Shown in pieces: positions 56,933 to 64,000 of a stretch of DNA of 64,000 bases. The first letter of the stretch is position 1, and each line of letters begins with the position of its first letter. Position numbers and translations under genes: made by a program. Below the pieces are notes generated by a model. It had not been told where the DNA came from. It worked only from the letters and a program-made list of their open reading frames with translations, and did not search any database. The stretch comes from Megascapheus bottae (Eukaryota; Chordata; Mammalia; Rodentia; Geomyidae): positions 17,307,927-17,371,926 of the forward strand of contig JANJXV010000024.1 in NCBI GenBank assembly GCA_024803745.1, given 5' to 3'.

Positions 56933-57095
56933 TTGCCAGTTCTGGGGCTTGACCTCAGGGTTTGAGCACTGTCGTTTCTCAAGGCTAGCACTCTACTACT
57001 TGAGCCAGAGCACCCCAGCACCAGTACTGAGGAATTGAACCCAGGTCTTTGTGCACACTGGGCAAGCGTTCTACCACTAGGTCAAACTCTCGGCC
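56933..57095 (-). mobile_element. SINE type A, inverted, internal deletion
   Basis: The T12 tail is intact; part of the linker (TTCTGGCTTTTTCTATG) is missing. Confidence 0.82.
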
Positions 57096-57420
57096 CTGAA
57101 ATCATTTTTATTTGGATACTCAGATCTCAACCTCTGATCGTGCTAAATTATGTGAGCATTACAACAGACAAGTAGGATGTTGGCGTCACTTTTTTTCCCA
57201 TAGGATGAGCCTCTCGGTTACTTGGTGTCTCTGTTCACAAGACAAAGCATCAATGGACTGGTGGCATTTTTGTGAGTTCTTCTCCTGTTTCTCCTGTCTC
57301 TGAATAGCTTCAGAGAGGTGGAGTGAAACATGCATGTGGCAAAAAGCATACATTTTACCAGAGACTTCTCAGGTAGAATGGCTTTTGGAAAAGTCAAGTA
57401 TATCTTGGGCTAACAACATG

Positions 57421-57426
57421 TTTATT
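57421..57426 (-). terminator. Candidate FAM180A polyadenylation signal
   Basis: AATAAA on the minus strand (TTTATT on plus), about 510 nt after the FAM180A stop. Further hexamers lie near 57108 and 56707, so the choice is uncertain. Confidence 0.25.
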
Positions 57427-57579
57427 TGAATGTATGGCTTTCCCTTCTTTATATTTACTATACAATTTTGGAGACTATGTTCATTTAACCTAGTGCCCTG
57501 GTCCTTTGAGACAAAAGGAGTCTCCTCCCCATCTCCTTAGTATGCCTAAATCTCTATGAGGTCTTCTCTGTTCTAGTGG

Positions 57580-57602
57580 TGTGTGTGTGTGTGTGTGTGT
57601 GT
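57580..57602. repeat. (GT)n microsatellite
   Basis: About 11 GT units, adjoining the second copy of the 40-bp block seen at 56478. Confidence 0.9.
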
Positions 57603-57608
57603 GAATGA

Positions 57609-57648
57609 CTGAATCACTCTGTGTCCATGCATATCTTATAATTCTGTA
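57609..57648. repeat. 40-bp direct repeat, copy 2
   Basis: Exact second copy of the block at 56478-56517, following a (GT)n run. It lies in the presumed FAM180A 3' UTR or flank. Confidence 0.9.
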
Positions 57649-57936
57649 TGTCACCAAGCAAAACATCCTACCTTTGAAGATATTCTGCATGACCATTCCC
57701 CATCTGTTTTCAAGATCATGTTACATTATGACATGCATTAGTTGTGTCCATCGGTTAGCAATAGAAAGCAACATACCATTGGGATGACTCATTTTATGTC
57801 TGCTACTCAGTATTGATGCTGCATACTTGCTTATTGGTCTCTATTGGTCTGTATAAGTGGAACAGACAGTGAACTTTCTGGATGTCTGTGGGTACAGAAC
57901 TCTGTCTGCCTTAAGGTTCTAGTGTGGGCCAGTTGC

Positions 57937-60170
<2,234 letters not shown>

Positions 60171-60284
60171 CTACGATGGATGGTTCCCGTAGTATGTTCT
60201 AGAAAGATCCAGGCTGGTCAGACCAGTCATTTCAAGCCTGACTGCTCATCCAAGCTATCTTAAATAGTTGCTTTTCTTTGTGTG

Positions 60285-60465
60285 TGTGGTCCTGGGCACC
60301 GAACCCAGGGCAATGTGTTTGCTAAGCAAATTTTCTACCGCTTGAACTATTGGTTTTATTTTGCTTTTGAGATCGATTCTTGCCAATTTTTGTCAAGGTT
60401 GATCTGTGCTTCCTGCCTAGATGGGATTATAGGTATGTATAACTATACCTGGCATGAGGAAGTTT
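60285..60465 (-). mobile_element. Old ID/B1-like composite, inverted
   Basis: GGCACCGAACCCAGGGC resembles a reverse ID unit. GATGGGATTATAGG and ACCTGGC 130 bp later resemble a reverse B1 head. Confidence 0.4.
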
Positions 60466-61644
60466 TGAAAAGTATATCTGCCAGAATAGGTTCACATTAG
60501 GGAATTTATATTAAAACGAAGCAAATGAAGTGAAACAGAAGCAAGTTCCTAAAATGACAAACATTTCTAAAATACAAACTTAAAAAAATCAGTATATAGT
60601 TGCTAGTTTGTATAGTTCTGGCTACTTAGGTCATCTGAAATAGATCTGCTAAGAACTTGAACATAGGTGACAAAAGAAAAGCAAAGAGCAGCCACAAGAC
60701 CCTGGCACTGAGCTCCAGAGGCTTCTGTGGTCCAGCTTACAGAGTTTCTGCCAAGGGCTGGCTGATGCAGTAGTGAACTGAGAATGAGGTTGGTGACTTG
60801 ATAATGTTGTTTTCCAGTGGTCTCAGTTAGAAGTGGTAGCTAGCTGGCAGAAGATGGATGGATAGAGGACAGAAGGAGCTGAGAACTGGCTAAGGGACAA
60901 GTGAGGGAGTAGACAGAACTTGGTAGTGTTCAGAAAGGATCAGGATGAGTTGTGGCTCTGCAGGATTTTATCTGGCTAGGACTAGACCTGGCTACTTTCC
61001 ACACAACCTTACTGTGTAGAAGGCATTGTATAGAAATGGTTGCAATCCTGTTGCCAAATGGTAGAAAAGACCCAGCTTCTTCAAAGAACTTGGTAATAAT
61101 TTACCAGAAAGAAAGTGTAAAAAAAAAAAAAGTAGATTGTGATGGATATGCCCCCCCCCAGTGGTATAAGATACTTAGCGTAATCATCGCCATCAGCCCT
61201 GCCCATAGATAACTGTGCCCTTGAGCTTTCAAGAAAAGGGCAGATTATATTTAAGGTACTAAATTATGTTCAATGTGCTAAAGAGTGCAGGGGCAGTGTC
61301 ACGTACTTTAGAAAGATTTCCATGAGAAGTGATGGAAAATGAAACAACTTTGATGTTTTATTTCAGCTAAAGGAAAAGCTCACTGCAGGAATTTGCCACT
61401 TCCCAGAAAAAGCTGGATTGAGGTAGCTCAGATGAAACTCTCCGCACAATAGCTGGTTGATGGCCATTATCTCAAGTTCTTCAAGGCTGGGATGAATGGG
61501 GTTTTCTGTTTCAGTTTGCCCACCAGGGCCCAGGGGAAGCACAAGACCGGGAGGGGTGCATTTTGCCTCTGCTTTCTGCTTAGTAGGAAATGAAATGGAA
61601 GTGTGAGATGCTCTTTATCCTTTATGCTTTTCTTCACCCATGAA

Positions 61645-61736
61645 AGGAAGGAGGAGGAGGAGGAGAAGGAGGAGGAGGAGGAGGAAGAGGAGGAAGAGGA
61701 GGAGGAGGAGGAGGAAGAGGAGGAGGAGGAGGAGGA
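61645..61736. repeat. (GGA)n purine tract
   Basis: About 90 bp of plus-strand purines, mostly GGA with AGA interruptions. It is a candidate for triplex or G-rich structure. Confidence 0.93.
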
Positions 61737-62218
61737 CCCTTCTCTGGAAATGGTTTCAATTCTTTAATTTTTTTTTCTCTCAGAATTTCTTAGTGCAAAA
61801 TTAAAGATGTTGTTCCTTGAACAAAATTCACCCCCTCCTCAGCAGATGGGTAGGTAGGTAGTGGGTAGGGAAAGGATGGGTAGGGAGGGAAGGTCATGGG
61901 GTGAGCTCTCTAATCACAGCTATCCAGTGTGCCTTCCTGGCAAAGCCTTTGGCTTTCTTCGCTCCATTGTTTCCTCGGACCAGCTCACTCAGCATGCTCA
62001 CCCCAGGTGGACCTCTAATTCTTAGCGAGTCTAGAAGGAAATACTTCCTGATTCAAAACTGAGATCAATAATTGCCGTTCATTTCCAACAGCATGTGTTC
62101 TCATACTTAATAATGACATTCTCTGGTGGAGATAGAAATAGCCTCAGCCCTGTGGAGTAGGGGAGAGGCTAATTGCTGTAGGAAGTACATGTGGTAAGCA
62201 CAAGAATCAGACTGCACA

Positions 62219-62460
62219 TGCAGATATATATGCATACATGCATGCATATGCACACACATGCATACATGCGTGTGCACATTTGCACACATATACACATGTA
62301 TGTGTGCATTTGCATGCATATACACCTATATATACACCTGTTTGCATGCATGATACACATCATATACATGTCTATGCATGTATCCATGCGTGCATACACA
62401 TGTATAGACATGCACACACACACACATATATATATATACATGTATGTATACATATATAAA
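62219..62460. repeat. Alternating purine-pyrimidine tract (CATG/CACA/TATA)
   Basis: About 240 bp dominated by CATGCATA, CACACA and TATATA words with few breaks in purine-pyrimidine alternation. It opens spurious frames on both strands. Confidence 0.9.
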
Positions 62461-62853
62461 TCTTTCTCTTCATTTCATGGCAAAACAGCATTTGCCTGGG
62501 GAAGTGCTTCAGGCTTTGTTGGCTTTTCCTCCCTTTTCTTGGCTTCATTTTCCACATTAATGGAGGTTGTTGTAAGCCCCCTGCTTGCTCTGAGTGATGG
62601 GCAGTATAAGCGTGGCAAGGAGGAAGCCCAAGCGTCACTGGGGAAGCACTGATTACTATTAGCCATGACACTTTTCTGGAGCAGGAAGAGAGAGAATGAG
62701 AGTGGAGTGATGAGGCCACATACCACAGAGGGGCCATTTTATCTCACACTAGAAGTCAGCTTGGAGATTTTTATTCCATTGGCTTTATGTACTTTCTTTC
62801 TAATTGAGGTAAATATGGGCTTTCTTTTTTCTTTTTTTTTTTTTTTTTTTTGT

Positions 62854-63064
62854 CAGTTATGGGGCCTGGGCGCTGTCTCTGAGCTCTTTAGCTCAAGGCT
62901 ACCACCCTACCCCTTGAGCCACAGCACCACCTCTTGTTTTCTGGTAGTTAAATGGAGATAGGAGGCTCACTGACTTCAGTGCCTGGGCTGGCTTTGAACC
63001 GCGATCCTCACGTTTCAGCCTCCTGAGTAGCTAGGATAACAGGCATGAGCCACTGTGCCCAGCA
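62854..63064 (-). mobile_element. SINE type B, inverted
   Basis: Near full length with a T20 tail. It lacks GCTTGAACTCT of the B-box region. Confidence 0.85.
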
Positions 63065-63388
63065 AGTGCCTATTGTTTTTTCTTTCTTCTCTATTCAATG
63101 GTCTATGCCTGGACTCCTCTCCAGGATGTAAATGTAGCCCACAGGCACTCAAAATGTCTATTTTGGCCATATATGGGACTCACCAAGGCTGGCTTTGCAG
63201 AGAGACTGAGAGCTTCCTTCTCCCCTCCCCAGACAAACAGGCATCTATCAGCATAGGACAATGGCTGTGTTATGCCACATGGGCTGAGCTACTCTAGGTT
63301 CTGGGTCCACAGATTTCTGATTCATATGCTAAAGCATGCCTTGTTCACGTCTTCTGTTGAGAGACACCTTTTTTTTTTTTTTTTTTTG

Positions 63389-63637
63389 GTGGGTCATGGG
63401 GCTTGAACTTGGCCTGGGCACTGTCTCTGAGCTCTTCAGCTCAAGGCTACCGCTGGCTACCACCCTACTCCTGGGCCTAGGCATTTTCCCTGAGCTCTTC
63501 AGCTCAAGAGTACTGCCCTACCCTTGAGCCAAGCCCCACTTCTGGTTTTTGAAAGGTTAATTGCCTGGGCTGGCTTTGAACCTTGATCCTTAGTCTTCTG
63601 AGTAGCTAGGATTACAGGCATGAGCCATCTCGCTGGC
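63389..63637 (-). mobile_element. SINE type B with internal duplication, inverted
   Basis: Carries two copies of a CCTGAGCTCTTCAGCTCAAG-type block (about 63426-63446 and 63488-63508), making the right unit about 60 bp longer than normal. Confidence 0.82.
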
Positions 63638-64000
63638 TAAAAGACACCCTTAAATTTCAGACTTAAGCTGTTAAAATGTGACCTCAGATGTAATTAATAA
63701 CTCAGGAGCTCTGGGTACCTGTCAACATCTTTGTGCTTTCTGGATTCTGAGAGTTAAGTATTAACTTCCCATTTCAGAAGCAGTCCATTCTCCCCATTTG
63801 AGTCAGGACAGAGATTTCACTCCACATCCCTCCGACCCCAAAACTAAGCTCACAGACAAAATGAACAATGCCGTCTCCTTGTAAGGATATCTGCTCAAAG
63901 ACTTTGGTTTGGGATAGCCATAGGAAGGAGCAGTGAAGTTATTAGGGAAGAATGAATGTATTTGGTTGTCAATACTGTTATTTCTTAAGTGGTCTTAAAT

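Larger units (their letters stand above)
52330..57936. other. SLC13A4-FAM180A intergenic region
   Basis: Contains the presumed SLC13A4 promoter side, a large CCCT/CCTT tract (54561-54719), one type B SINE (55310-55518), AT/CA and CTAT/GCTA microsatellites (56370-56582), one type A SINE (56933-57095) and probably the FAM180A 3' UTR at its right end. 53400-54430 and 55520-56200 show no gene or clear repeat. Confidence 0.75.

Noticed and set aside
62191..62652. 153-residue open frame rich in His, Met, Cys and Ile
   Set aside because: It is translation of the CATG/CACA/TATA tract; low complexity only.

Overview
The window is nuclear DNA from a rodent, most likely a geomyoid (kangaroo rat, pocket mouse or pocket gopher). 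It has spliced genes with GT-AG introns, many microsatellites and more than 40 SINE copies. The dominant SINE is a dimer. Its left monomer is ID-like (tRNA-Ala type) and its right monomer carries its own tRNA-like boxes. This matches published descriptions of IDL-Geo, a family reported only from Geomyoidea. A second abundant family joins a B1/Alu-like (7SL) head to the same right half. The species call rests on these repeats and is an inference.

Gene order follows human 7q33: STMP1 (+), SLC13A4 (-), FAM180A (-). STMP1 is represented by its last two coding exons (7414-8988); its first exon lies left of the window. SLC13A4, the sodium/sulfate cotransporter NaS2, is complete. It has 16 coding exons running from the ATG at 52329 down to the stop at 14923. 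All 16 exons join in frame to 1884 nt, or 627 residues, with no disabling change. One of its introns uses a GC donor. FAM180A is represented by its last two coding exons (60079-57937), and its signal-peptide exon was not found before the right edge. The three genes are neighbours by conserved synteny; the sequence does not suggest that they share a pathway.

Region by region: 1-7413 is STMP1 intron 1 with SINEs, an old antisense L1 (about 2590-3545) and a 107-bp direct duplication around a short L1-like tail. 7468-8913 is STMP1 intron 2, with a strong CTCF-type motif. 8989 to about 14100 holds the STMP1 3' UTR, intergenic SINEs and the probable SLC13A4 3' UTR. 14923-52329 is SLC13A4; its 11-kb intron 2 carries a nearly identical 235-bp inverted repeat and a palindromic RFX X-box. 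52330-57936 is the intergenic region holding the SLC13A4 promoter side. 57937-60079 is FAM180A. 60080-64000 is non-coding, with purine-rich and alternating purine-pyrimidine tracts and two SINEs.

I found no prokaryotic features, CRISPR array, RNA gene of known type or intact transposon. The least expected structures are the inverted repeat in SLC13A4 intron 2, the long direct repeats around an L1-like tail, the GC-AG intron, a cluster of three perfect hairpins in intron 9, and the two SINE families that share one right half.
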